The position numbers were made by a program, and so were the translations under genes. From Flavobacterium sp. Root420 (GTDB taxonomy: Bacteria > Bacteroidota > Bacteroidia > Flavobacteriales > Flavobacteriaceae): a stretch of 64,000 nt of DNA. Below the pieces are notes generated by a model, which saw nothing but the letters and a program-made list of their open reading frames with translations, was not told the DNA's origin and ran no database searches. The stretch covers positions 359,367 through 423,366 of the forward strand of contig NZ_LMEF01000012.1 of NCBI RefSeq assembly GCF_001427905.1. Direction: 5' to 3'. The stretch's first letter is position 1. Every line of letters begins with the position of its first letter. Positions 1 to 7,313 of the stretch are shown here, piece by piece.

Positions 1-306
1 ATGAATTTAGCACCGGGCGAATATAGAATCTACGGAAATAAAACAGCCAATTTAACTATTCCTGAATTCGAAAAAAGCAATACGGTTAATTTATATCCAA
101 ATCCGGTTTTAAACCATTTTACATTAAATATTGCAACAACAAAAGTTCAGGTATATGCAATGTCCGGTCAATTGGTAAAAAGTTTTACTCCAAATGGAAA
201 TACAGATTTTCAGTTTGGTGTAAGCGAATTAAAAACAGGATTATATATTGTGAAAGCAATTGATGAAAACAATAAGATTCAGGTTATGAAATTTATTAAA
301 AAATAA
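1..306 (+). CDS. C-terminal part of a secreted protein with T9SS type A sorting domain (5' end outside window)
   Basis: The last ~75 residues form a Por/type IX secretion C-terminal sorting domain: an LYPNPV motif near residue 31, a VYAMSGQLVKS strand, and GLYIVKA followed by a lysine-rich end (KFIKK). This domain directs cargo across the outer membrane through T9SS and is then cleaved. The preceding LAPGEYRIYG resembles the last beta strand of the C-terminal domain of alpha-amylase-type glycosidases, so the missing part may be a secreted glycosidase; that is inference. The frame is open from base 1, so the ATG at 1 is probably internal. A bidirectional hairpin follows at 364-393. Confidence 0.8.
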   Translation: MNLAPGEYRIYGNKTANLTIPEFEKSNTVNLYPNPVLNHFTLNIATTKVQVYAMSGQLVKSFTPNGNTDFQFGVSELKTGLYIVKAIDENNKIQVMKFIKK

Positions 307-363
307 AATTAAAAGCACAGTCATTATTTCTAATGATGGATGTTTGGTTAGTTTAGTAATTCG

Positions 364-393
364 AAAGGGCTGTCAATTTTTTGACAGCCCTTT
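364..393. terminator. Bidirectional intrinsic terminator
   Basis: Perfect 13-bp stem (364-376 with 381-393, core GGGCTGTCAA) with a 4-nt loop and A/T tracts on both sides, placed between two convergent genes. It can serve the gene ending at 306 and the minus-strand gene ending at 414. Confidence 0.8.
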
Positions 394-413
394 CAATTTT
401 AAAGTTAATTTGG

Positions 414-638
414 TTATTTTTTCTGATCGTATTCGCCAATCACAGAGAAATAACCAAAAGTTCCTAATCCTAAAACTATTAATGGGGTAAGGACAAAGAG
501 GATAATAATTCCAAAGACTAAATCATCCTGCTGGTCCGATAGGAATTTGGGTAAACCAAATTCAAAGACACAAAAATAAGCCGCGGCAATGGATAGTATA
601 ATCCACAAAACACCTAAAATTTTTTTAACTGTATTCAT
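414..638 (-). CDS. Small two-helix inner-membrane protein next to the MHS transporter
   Basis: A 74-residue protein with two hydrophobic segments (about residues 7-27 and 41-65) and a charged end (EYDQKK). It lies 12 bases downstream of the MFS transporter stop on the same strand, so the two are probably co-transcribed. Small proteins of this shape (I recall the DUF6814 family) accompany MHS-type transporters in Bacteroidetes; the family name is from memory and unverified. A subunit-like or stabilising role for the transporter is plausible but not shown by the sequence. Confidence 0.6.
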   Translation of the reverse strand: MNTVKKILGVLWIILSIAAAYFCVFEFGLPKFLSDQQDDLVFGIIILFVLTPLIVLGLGTFGYFSVIGEYDQKK

Positions 639-650
639 ATTATGTAGGTT

Positions 651-2147
651 TTAAAGGTGATTCGTTTTGTTTTTATTATCGATGTAAACCATTCCAATTA
701 CAAAGCAGACCGAAGCAATAATAATGGGGTACCAAAGTCCGTCAAGATAAAAGTCGGCTTTTCCATTGGCTTTTGCATGTGTTACAAAATAGGTTGAAAT
801 TGCAGGAAGCAAACCTCCAAAAATTCCATTTCCAACATGATAGGGCAGCGACATCGAAGTGTATCTGATTTTTGTTGGAAACATTTCTACTAAAAATGCC
901 GCAATTGGTCCGTAAACCATTGTTACAAACAACACCTGAATAAAAACCCAAAAAATTAACGCCCACTCATCTTCAGAATTTATTTTGATTGAAATAGTAC
1001 TTTGAGATGCTTTTTTATTGGCAAAATCTGTTTTCTTTTCTATGTAAGAGGTTCCATCTGTAAAGGTTTTAGAGATAGTTGTTACGATATCATTATTTTT
1101 CGTTGTTTCAATATTTTTCGTTGTTTTTTCAACGATTTCGGTTTTGTAACTCACATTAGTGGTGTTGTACATTTCCTTGTAAATAGATCTGTAAGATAAA
1201 ATCGCGAGTAACATTCCGAACATCATAATGTATTTTCGACCTACTTTGTCGCTCAGCCATCCAAAAACTATAAAAAATGGAGTTCCTATTAAAAGTGCAA
1301 TTCCTAAAAGCCCATCAACTTGTGAAGAATCTACATTCATAACCGTTTTCATAAAACTCATGGCATAAAACTGTCCCGTATACCAAACAACACCTTGTCC
1401 CATTGTTGCTCCAAAAAGGGCCAGTAAAACGAATTTTAAATTGTATCGGTTACCAAAACTTTCTTTAAGCGGATTGGTACTTGTTGTTCCTTCTTTTTTA
1501 GCCTTGGCAAATACGGGAGATTCATCCATGTTTTTTCTTATCAAATAAGAAACTCCAACCATCACGATAGAAACCCAAAACGGAACACGCCATCCCCAGG
1601 CATCAAAATCTTCTGCTGAAAGTACATTTTTAGTAGCTAATATGACCATTAATGAGATGAACAAGCCAACAGTAGCTGTAGTTTGAATCCAGGAAGTCCA
1701 ATATCCTTTTTGTCCAACAGGAGCGTGTTCTGCAACATACGTTGCTGCTCCTCCATATTCACCACCAAGAGCAAGTCCTTGTAGCAAACGTAGAATTAGG
1801 ACTAATAAAGGAGCTAGAAAACCTATAGTTTCATAACTCGGAATACATCCTATTAAAAACGTAGAGCCACCCATTAATAATAAGGTAGCCATAAAAGTAT
1901 ATTTTCTTCCAATAATATCACCAAGTCTTCCAAAAAACAAAGCACCAAAAGGACGAACTACAAACCCCGCAGCGAAAGTCGCTAATGTTGATAAAAAAGC
2001 AGCAGTTGGATTATCACTTGGAAAAAATTTGGTAGAAATTACAACAGCTAAGCTTCCAAAAATATAGAAATCATACCATTCAATCATTGTTCCCATCGAG
2101 GAAGCCGAAATAACTTTCCAAATGCCTTTAGTCGAAGTTTTGCTCAT
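651..2147 (-). CDS. MFS transporter, metabolite:H+ symporter (MHS, ProP-like) family
   Basis: About 498 residues with 12 predicted membrane helices. MHS hallmarks are GTMIEWYDFYIFGSLA near the N-terminus, FGRLGDIIGRKYTF in loop 2-3, LQGLALGGEYGGAA in helix 4-5 and WLSDKVGRKY in loop 8-9. The family imports small organic acids, betaine or proline with protons; the substrate cannot be read here. A polar Lys/Thr-rich insertion of ~70 residues follows the loop 8-9 motif (bases ~970-1190). The start at 2147 is preferred because upstream in-frame residues (to 2249) are basic and non-conserved in character, while MSKTSTKGIWK is a typical family start. Confidence 0.85.
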   Translation of the reverse strand: MSKTSTKGIWKVISASSMGTMIEWYDFYIFGSLAVVISTKFFPSDNPTAAFLSTLATFAAGFVVRPFGALFFGRLGDIIGRKYTFMATLLLMGGSTFLIGCIPSYETIGFLAPLLVLILRLLQGLALGGEYGGAATYVAEHAPVGQKGYWTSWIQTTATVGLFISLMVILATKNVLSAEDFDAWGWRVPFWVSIVMVGVSYLIRKNMDESPVFAKAKKEGTTSTNPLKESFGNRYNLKFVLLALFGATMGQGVVWYTGQFYAMSFMKTVMNVDSSQVDGLLGIALLIGTPFFIVFGWLSDKVGRKYIMMFGMLLAILSYRSIYKEMYNTTNVSYKTEIVEKTTKNIETTKNNDIVTTISKTFTDGTSYIEKKTDFANKKASQSTISIKINSEDEWALIFWVFIQVLFVTMVYGPIAAFLVEMFPTKIRYTSMSLPYHVGNGIFGGLLPAISTYFVTHAKANGKADFYLDGLWYPIIIASVCFVIGMVYIDNKNKTNHL

Positions 2148-2304
2148 AAAATGCTCTGTGTTTTTAATAGTAAATAAAATAGTAAAGTATGATTTCACGA
2201 ATATATAAGATATTTTTTTATTTAGTTGATACTTTTTTAACAAAAACACTATAATTGTTAACTTTACACTTTTTAATAGTATTTAAGTTTCAAAGAGGAA
2301 GATT

Positions 2305-2347
2305 TTAACAGCGAAGACCGCTGAGGTTTACGCAAAGAACGCGATGT
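2305..2347 (+). repeat. Outer arm of a MITE-like inverted repeat (GCAAAG-type repeat)
   Basis: This stretch, with TTTACGCAAAGAACGCGATG, matches imperfectly the reverse complement of 2573-2616. The two arms flank a pair of oppositely oriented REP-like palindromes. The same GCAAAGTTCGCAAAG vocabulary returns at 28735-28850. Confidence 0.6.
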
Positions 2348-2401
2348 TTTTATTTCTTCAAAAATTAAAAAGGATCAAAATAAATCTATATAAGCAAGAA
2401 C

Positions 2402-2426
2402 ATAGCCAACGGTTTCAACCGTTGGG
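2402..2426 (+). repeat. REP-like palindrome, copy 1
   Basis: Imperfect palindrome ATAGCCAACGGTTTCAACCG followed by TTGGG. It shares its layout (ATAGCC, CGGTTTCAACCG, TGGG) with copies at 2499-2523 (inverted) and 52383-52407. Confidence 0.7.
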
Positions 2427-2498
2427 ACACCGTATGTAAATAGATAGTGAATATACATGCATTAAAATATGTATACCTCAATTCGTTCGTCGATACGT

Positions 2499-2523
2499 CC
2501 CCGAGGTTGAAACCTTGGGCTAT
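2499..2523 (-). repeat. REP-like palindrome, copy 2 (inverted relative to copy 1)
   Basis: Read on the minus strand it is ATAGCCCAAGGTTTCAACCT followed by CGGGG, the same element as at 2402. The two form an inverted pair 72 bases apart, as in bacterial interspersed mosaic elements. Confidence 0.7.
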
Positions 2524-2572
2524 AATTGAAATGAGATTAATTGGAGTTTGGAATTTAAAAAAAATGGAATTT

Positions 2573-2616
2573 AACCTTGCGAACTTTGCGTAAAACTTAG
2601 CGTTCCTTGCGGTTAA
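2573..2616 (-). repeat. Outer arm of the MITE-like inverted repeat
   Basis: The reverse complement reads TTAACCGCAAGGAACGCTAA then GTTTTACGCAAAGTTCGC and aligns with 2305-2347. Nothing between 2250 and 2660 looks like a gene; the region is repeats plus AT-rich spacer. Confidence 0.6.
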
Positions 2617-2663
2617 GCTTTATTGGAATTTGGTCCCGAAGCTTCGGGAGAACCAAGGACATA

Positions 2664-2951
2664 TTATGATTTTCTTTTGGATAAAACGTCTTTTAAAATA
2701 GACGGATCTGTGATTATTTTGTTATTAAAAGTTTTGCTTTTCATTCTTTTTATAAACTTTTCCAAATAAATAGCTTCTTCTCTGTTTAAGCAATCAAAGG
2801 CTAGAACAATTCTCCAGTCAGTGGCGATTTTGGTAAAAGAATTTTGGTAAGAATGATTTTGATGTTTTAAAATGCGCTCTTCAATATTGTTTGTTTCTCC
2901 AATATAAAATTTTTGAGATGAATCTGAGTAGAGAATATTTAAGTAATGCAT
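2664..2951 (-). CDS. GIY-YIG nuclease-like protein (UPF0213 type)
   Basis: A 95-residue single-domain protein. The YLNILYS start and KFYIGETNNIEERILKH correspond to the GIY and YIG strands plus the conserved Arg-bearing helix, and EAIYLEKFIKRM carries the usual catalytic Glu region. Stand-alone proteins of this size are common and their cellular role is generally unknown. The start at 2951 (MHYLNILY) is chosen over 2984 because the longer form would run into the tRNA terminator at 2977-3000. It lies directly downstream of tRNA-Phe on the same strand and no separate -7 box is visible, so it may depend on read-through. Confidence 0.75.
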   Translation of the reverse strand: MHYLNILYSDSSQKFYIGETNNIEERILKHQNHSYQNSFTKIATDWRIVLAFDCLNREEAIYLEKFIKRMKSKTFNNKIITDPSILKDVLSKRKS

Positions 2952-2976
2952 TTTGTGAAAAAATATTAAAAACAAA

Positions 2977-3000
2977 AAACCCACTCAGTTGAGTGGGTTT
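2977..3000 (-). terminator. Terminator immediately behind tRNA-Phe
   Basis: Perfect 11-bp stem (2977-2987 with 2990-3000, core CCCACTCA) continued by T residues on the minus strand. It begins one base after the encoded CCA of the tRNA and lies upstream of the GIY-YIG start. Confidence 0.8.
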
Positions 3001-3076
3001 TGGTGGTACCTCCAGGGATCGAACCAGGGACACATGGATTTTCAGTCCATTGCTCTACCATCTGAGCTAAGGTACC
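3001..3076 (-). tRNA. tRNA-Phe (anticodon GAA)
   Basis: The minus strand folds into a 76-nt cloverleaf: acceptor stem GGTACCT/AGGTACC, D-arm TAGCTCAGATGGTAGAGCA, anticodon loop CTGAAAA (anticodon GAA), T-arm GGTTCGATCC and encoded CCA. A full consensus promoter lies at 3098-3127 and a terminator follows at once. Confidence 0.97.
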
Positions 3077-3097
3077 GTGTTGTGCTCATTGCGGGTG

Positions 3098-3127
3098 CAA
3101 AGATAGAATCATTTTTCGTTTATCCAA
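3098..3127 (-). promoter_or_regulatory. tRNA-Phe promoter (TTG-N19-TATCTTTG)
   Basis: On the minus strand TTG (3127-3125), 19 bases, then TATCTTTG (3105-3098) exactly fit the Flavobacterium/Bacteroidetes consensus TTG-N17-23-TANNTTTG. The tRNA begins 21 bases downstream. Confidence 0.8.
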
Positions 3128-3153
3128 AACATTTTTTTAAAAAAATCAATTCG

Positions 3154-3161
3154 TATCTTCG
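3154..3161 (+). promoter_or_regulatory. Probable -7 box for coaX
   Basis: TATCTTCG differs from TANNTTTG at one base and lies 19 bases before the coaX ATG. No good -33 TTG is seen at 17-20 bases. Confidence 0.45.
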
Positions 3162-3180
3162 CGTTGATAAAAAAACAAAC

Positions 3181-3915
3181 ATGGTTTTAACGGTTGATGT
3201 TGGAAACACTCGAATTAAAGCGGCTGTCTTTGAGGGAAGTACTGTCCTTGAAAATTTTGTTTTTGAGAAAAATGAACTCGAAAAAAAAATTAAAATAATT
3301 TTAGAAAAATTTCAAAATTGCACCGATTTGGTCGTTGCTTCGGTTGGAAATGTCGAAAAACAGTCTTTTTTGACATTCGAAGGTCAGCTAAAAATTCATT
3401 TTTTAACTCATGAAGATGTTTTTCCTTTCATTAATAAATATGCAACGCCAAAAACATTAGGTATTGATCGAATGGTTTTGGCTGCCGGAGCTACTTTACA
3501 ATTCCCAAAACAAAATAGATTAGTAATTGATGCCGGAACTTGTATAACCTACGATTTTATCGACGAAAATGATAATTATCTGGGCGGAGCGATCTCGCCG
3601 GGTTTGCGATTGCGTTATGAAGCATTACATAATTTCACGGCCAAATTGCCTTTGTTAACATTAGATACGCCCGAATCCTATATAGGAAACTCTACTAAAG
3701 AAGCGATTCATTCTGGTGTTGTCAATGGATTCGTCTATGAGATTGATGGTTTTATCGATGAATATCGGGAGAACTTTTCAAATTTTATAATAATTTTAAC
3801 GGGCGGCGATGCAGAATTTTTGGCTAAACGATTAAAAAATACCATATTTGCCAATTCAAATTTCCTTTTGGAAAGTTTGAACCAAACATTTCAATATAAA
3901 ATCGACAATGATTAA
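3181..3915 (+). CDS. coaX: Type III pantothenate kinase
   Basis: 244 residues of the ASKHA fold. VDVGNTRIKA (Asp6, Asn9, Thr10) is the phosphate-1 motif, GIDRM (residues 94-98) the pantothenate-binding region, DAGTCITYDF (Asp117) the phosphate-2 motif, and LTGGDAEFL the adenosine motif. It phosphorylates pantothenate, the first step of CoA synthesis, in the cytoplasm. The start at 3181 is fixed by family length and by the -7 box at 3154; an upstream in-frame extension would cross the tRNA. The stop overlaps the next ATG by 8 bases, suggesting translational coupling to the outer-membrane gene. Confidence 0.95.
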   Translation: MVLTVDVGNTRIKAAVFEGSTVLENFVFEKNELEKKIKIILEKFQNCTDLVVASVGNVEKQSFLTFEGQLKIHFLTHEDVFPFINKYATPKTLGIDRMVLAAGATLQFPKQNRLVIDAGTCITYDFIDENDNYLGGAISPGLRLRYEALHNFTAKLPLLTLDTPESYIGNSTKEAIHSGVVNGFVYEIDGFIDEYRENFSNFIIILTGGDAEFLAKRLKNTIFANSNFLLESLNQTFQYKIDND

Positions 3916-5137
3916 AAAAATTATAATAAGTGCTTGTTTACTTATCTCGTTCGTTTCATTTGCTCAGCAAGGTACAGCTTCTCCTTATTCTTTTTACGGA
4001 ATTGGTGATGCAAGATTTAAAGGTACTCTTGAAAACAGATCCATGGGTGGCGTATCAGTAGAGCAGGATAGTATTCACTTGAATATTGATAACCCTTCAA
4101 GTTATGCGAGTTTAAGACAAACTACATTTACGATTGGAGGAACTTTTGGAACATCTACATTAAAAAATACTAATGAATCTGCAAAAGCCCAAAGATCTAC
4201 TTTTGATTATTTAGCAGTGGGAATTCCGATGGGTAAACTTGGAGCTGCTTTTGGTTTGGTTCCGTTATCTTCTGTTGGATATAAAATTATAAATAATAAT
4301 TCTGATGTAACTGGTGCAACAAATAGCCAGTTTGAAGGAAAAGGTGGTGTTAATAAGGTATTCTTTGGTTTAGGATATAAGATTTTGCCAAATTGGAATA
4401 TCGGAGCTGATGTACAATATAATTTTGGACAAATTACAACAACAAGTATTGAAGGTATTACAGACGTTGCGAGTGTAACCCGAGAAACGAATCAATCTGA
4501 GTTATCTGGCGTGAATTTTAATATTGGTACTATGTATCAAAGAAAGATTTATAAAAAAACGACTTTATTTACTAGTTTAAGTTACACTTTTGCAAGTACT
4601 TTAAAATCGGATAATGCGCGAGTTATTTCAGTTTCCGGCGATCCTGATCCTTATGAATATCCATCAACAGAAACTAATTTAAAACTACCTAATAAATTAA
4701 CGATTGGTGTTGGTATTGGAGAGGCGAGAAAATGGTTGGTAGGTACTACATTAGCTTTTCAGGGTGATGGACGATATGCAAACTACTATAACTCTAGTGA
4801 TGATGTACGTTATGAGAAGTATTCAAAATATGCAGTTGGAGGATATTATATTCCGAATTATACTTCGTTTTCAAGTTACTTCAGCAGAATTACCTATAGA
4901 GCTGGTTTGAAATATGAAAAAATTGGTTTAGTGATTAATAACCAATCAGTTAATGATGTCGGAATGACTTTAGGAGCTGGATTCCCAATTACCGGATCTT
5001 TTTCAAATGTAAATTTAGGAATTGAATTTGGTAAAAGAGGAACTACATCTGCAGGTTTGATTCAGGAAAATTATATGAACTTTAGTGTAAGTTTCTCTTT
5101 TAACGACAGATGGTTCGTGAAGAGTAAATTCAATTAA
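3908..5137 (+). CDS. Putative outer-membrane beta-barrel protein (OmpP1/FadL-like)
   Basis: 409 residues with a cleavable signal peptide (MIKKIIISACLLISFVSFAQ) followed by alternating hydrophobic/polar strands. SPYSFYGIGDARFKG, RSMGGVSVEQ and a terminal FSFNDRWFVKSKFN are typical of Bacteroidetes outer-membrane barrels. The N-terminal SSYASLRQTTFTIGGTFG-like stretch recalls OmpP1/FadL-type barrels, but I do not recognise a named family. It lies between coaX and lptC; the lptC neighbour suggests an envelope role without proving one. Substrate and function are unknown. Confidence 0.65.
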   Translation: MIKKIIISACLLISFVSFAQQGTASPYSFYGIGDARFKGTLENRSMGGVSVEQDSIHLNIDNPSSYASLRQTTFTIGGTFGTSTLKNTNESAKAQRSTFDYLAVGIPMGKLGAAFGLVPLSSVGYKIINNNSDVTGATNSQFEGKGGVNKVFFGLGYKILPNWNIGADVQYNFGQITTTSIEGITDVASVTRETNQSELSGVNFNIGTMYQRKIYKKTTLFTSLSYTFASTLKSDNARVISVSGDPDPYEYPSTETNLKLPNKLTIGVGIGEARKWLVGTTLAFQGDGRYANYYNSSDDVRYEKYSKYAVGGYYIPNYTSFSSYFSRITYRAGLKYEKIGLVINNQSVNDVGMTLGAGFPITGSFSNVNLGIEFGKRGTTSAGLIQENYMNFSVSFSFNDRWFVKSKFN

Positions 5138-5177
5138 ACATAAACGGTTATGTTTTTTTAAGCTCATTACAATTTAC

Positions 5178-5185
5178 TACATTTG
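5178..5185 (+). promoter_or_regulatory. -7 box for lptC, possibly leaderless
   Basis: TACATTTG matches TANNTTTG exactly and ends only 4 bases before the lptC ATG at 5190. A transcript from here would begin at or next to the start codon. No TTG -33 box is seen at the usual spacing. Confidence 0.45.
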
Positions 5186-5189
5186 GCAA

Positions 5190-5741
5190 ATGAATTTACC
5201 AAAAAAATATATTATAAACGCTGTCACAGTTCTTGCTGTGACACTGTTTTTTGGGTGCGAAAGTAATTTTAAGGAAGTTCAAAAAATTAACTTTTCAGAA
5301 TTTGTTCCGGGAAGCGATGCAGACACGGTTAATATAAAATATACTGATTCAGGACGCATTACAGGAGTTCTTAAAAGCCGAAAAATGCTGGATTATTCTA
5401 ATCTTGAATTTCCTTTTACTGAATTTCCAAAAGGAATTGATGTTACACTGTATGATAAAAAACAAAAGCGTACTTTTATAGTAGCAAATTACGCGGTTTC
5501 CTATAAACAAACCGGAATTATAGATTTGCAGGGTAAAGTAAAAATTACTTCAGAAACCGGTCAGATGCTCGAAACAGAACAACTGTATTTTGATCAGAAA
5601 AATGAATGGTTTTATACCGAAAGAAAATTTAAACTTACCGATGCTAAAGGAATATCGAACGGTCAGGGAATTGATTTTAGTAAAGATTTTAAAGTGATAA
5701 ATTCACAACGAATAACAGGCGAATTAGAAGCCAACGAATAA
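5190..5741 (+). CDS. lptC: LPS export ABC transporter periplasmic protein LptC
   Basis: 183 residues. A lipoprotein-like signal (LAVTLFFGCES, Cys near 24) is followed by an OstA-like beta domain with GRITGVLKSRKM, YAVSYKQTGIIDLQGKVKI and LYFDQKNEWFYTE. LptC passes LPS from the inner-membrane LptBFG complex to the periplasmic LptA bridge. The family's usual size is ~190 residues. It is co-directional with the barrel protein upstream and two membrane proteins downstream (gap 7 bases). No downstream Met gives a credible signal peptide, supporting this start. Confidence 0.85.
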   Translation: MNLPKKYIINAVTVLAVTLFFGCESNFKEVQKINFSEFVPGSDADTVNIKYTDSGRITGVLKSRKMLDYSNLEFPFTEFPKGIDVTLYDKKQKRTFIVANYAVSYKQTGIIDLQGKVKITSETGQMLETEQLYFDQKNEWFYTERKFKLTDAKGISNGQGIDFSKDFKVINSQRITGELEANE

Positions 5742-5748
5742 AACAATT

Positions 5749-5943
5749 ATGGGTTACTTGAAATATACACAATACGTTTACATTGCATTTGCAGTTTACT
5801 TTATTTACGACGGAGTTATTAAGTTAAATGAAGGTAATGAAAACTATGCCTTGAGCTTTATAATTGCCGGAATGGCAGTTTTTATGTTTTTCTTCAGAAG
5901 AAAATTTGTCAGGAAATTTGATGATCGCAATAAAAAACAGTAA
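5749..5943 (+). CDS. Small membrane protein between lptC and the CBS/DUF21 gene
   Basis: 64 residues with two hydrophobic segments (about 8-22 and 33-50) separated by KLNEGNENYA, ending in a strongly basic tail (RRKFVRKFDDRNKK), which predicts a cytoplasmic C-terminus. The gaps are 7 bases to lptC and 2 bases to the next gene, so it is part of the operon. I do not recognise a family and no function can be assigned. Confidence 0.65.
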   Translation: MGYLKYTQYVYIAFAVYFIYDGVIKLNEGNENYALSFIIAGMAVFMFFFRRKFVRKFDDRNKKQ

Positions 5944-5945
5944 AA

Positions 5946-7205
5946 ATGGAAATTAGTATTATAATACTTTGTTTAATACTATCCGCCTTTTTTTCAGGAA
6001 TGGAAATAGCTTTTATTTCCTCGAACAAAATTTATCTTGGGATCGAAAAAAAACAAGATAATTTTGCTTCTCAAATTTTGACCAAACTTACAGAGAATCC
6101 CTCAAAATTTATTGCCGCAATGCTTATTGGTAATAATGTTGCTTTGGTTATTTACGGGTTTTTTATGGGTGATTTAATTTTAAAATGCATCACCAAATTA
6201 GGATATCATTTTTCAGATATTACCAGTTTATTGATTCAGACCCTGATTTCAACTTTTATCGTTTTAATTACTGCTGAATTTCTTCCGAAAGTTTTTTTTC
6301 AGATTTATGCGAATTCATTAATTAAGATTTTGGCTGTTCCAGCGTATTTGTTTTACAGATTATTCTATTATATCTCTACCTTTTTTATCTGGATTTCAGA
6401 TTTTGTTTTGAGAAAATTTTTAAAAACAGAAGGAGATCAGGTACAATTGTATTTTAGTAAAGTAGAACTGGGTAATTATATTACAGAGCAAATGAATTCA
6501 GTTGAAGATGACGATGAAGTAGATTCTGAAATTCAGATCTTCCAGAATGCATTAGAATTTTCAGGTGTGAAAGCGCGCGATATTATGACGCCGCGTACCG
6601 AAATTGTTGATATAGATTTATTTGACAGTATAACAGATCTTAAAGAACTTTTTATCGAGACCGGTTATTCTAAGATTGTAGTCAGTCAAAACTCACTTGA
6701 TGACATTGTGGGGTATGTGCATTCATTTGATTTATTCAAAAAGCCAAAAACGATCAAATCTGTTTTAATGACAGTTGAGTTTGTTCCTGAAACTATTTTG
6801 ATAAAAGATGCCTTGAATCTTTTGATTAAAAAGAGAAAAAATGTCGCTGTTGTTTTAGATGAATATGGAGGCACTTCCGGAATTATTACAATAGAAGATA
6901 TTGTAGAGGAATTGTTTGGGGAAATTGAGGATGAACATGATTTAGATGAAGAATTAATCGAGCAGGAATTGGGTGAAGGTAAGTATTTGTTTTCTACAAG
7001 ATTGGATGTTGAATACCTAAATGAAACCTATAAATTAATGATCCCTGAAGAAGATTCATACGGGACCCTGGGAGGGTTTATTGTGAATTTTACGAAGGAA
7101 ATTCCGCAGAAGGGTGAAGAAATTGTAATAGATAACTATCATTTCGTGATAGAAGAAGCTACAAACAAGAAAATTGAATTGGTGAAAATGACAATAAAAG
7201 AGTGA
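5946..7205 (+). CDS. Hemolysin-family (CNNM/CorC-like) membrane protein with CBS pair
   Basis: 419 residues: DUF21/CNNM membrane domain with about four helices (1-190, including SAFFSGMEIAFISS and TAEFLPKVFF), a CBS pair (about 205-330, with RDIMTPRTEIVDID and VLDEYGGTSGIITIED), and a C-terminal CorC/HlyC domain (about 340-415, with YGTLGGFIVNF). The family is linked to Mg2+/Co2+ export, and in Flavobacterium the related GldE belongs to gliding. Here the gene follows lptC rather than gld genes, so I call it a general hemolysin-family transporter. The ATG lies 2 bases behind the previous stop. Confidence 0.85.
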   Translation: MEISIIILCLILSAFFSGMEIAFISSNKIYLGIEKKQDNFASQILTKLTENPSKFIAAMLIGNNVALVIYGFFMGDLILKCITKLGYHFSDITSLLIQTLISTFIVLITAEFLPKVFFQIYANSLIKILAVPAYLFYRLFYYISTFFIWISDFVLRKFLKTEGDQVQLYFSKVELGNYITEQMNSVEDDDEVDSEIQIFQNALEFSGVKARDIMTPRTEIVDIDLFDSITDLKELFIETGYSKIVVSQNSLDDIVGYVHSFDLFKKPKTIKSVLMTVEFVPETILIKDALNLLIKKRKNVAVVLDEYGGTSGIITIEDIVEELFGEIEDEHDLDEELIEQELGEGKYLFSTRLDVEYLNETYKLMIPEEDSYGTLGGFIVNFTKEIPQKGEEIVIDNYHFVIEEATNKKIELVKMTIKE

Positions 7206-7253
7206 TTTCTTTTATTAATTAAAAAAATTGTGCAAAATAAATTGCTAGTTGTA

Positions 7254-7282
7254 TTGTTATTAACTAGATAATTGTATTTTCG
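7254..7282 (+). promoter_or_regulatory. Promoter of the PpiD-like gene
   Basis: TTG (7254-7256), 18 bases, TATTTTCG (7275-7282), one mismatch from consensus. An in-frame ATG at 7272 would overlap the -7 box, which supports the ATG at 7314 as the real start. Confidence 0.6.
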
Positions 7283-7313
7283 CAAACTGAATATAAAATT
7301 AACGATAATAAAA

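Noticed and set aside
414..638. Small toxin next to the transporter
   Set aside because: Close spacing to the transporter and no antitoxin-like neighbour; two-helix protein fits a transporter accessory better.
742..966. Reading frame of 74 codons inside the MHS transporter
   Set aside because: Same strand, other frame of a clear gene; no ribosome site and composition of a shifted frame.
2148..2249. N-terminal extension of the MHS transporter to 2249
   Set aside because: Basic, non-helical residues before a typical MHS start; the ATG at 2147 gives the expected family N-terminus.
2250..2663. CRISPR array in the repeat region
   Set aside because: Repeats are inverted and few, with no regular spacer length and no cas genes; fits REP/MITE elements instead.
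2989..3180. coaX beginning upstream at 2989
   Set aside because: It would run through the tRNA-Phe gene; DVGNTR must lie at the N-terminus, as given by 3181.
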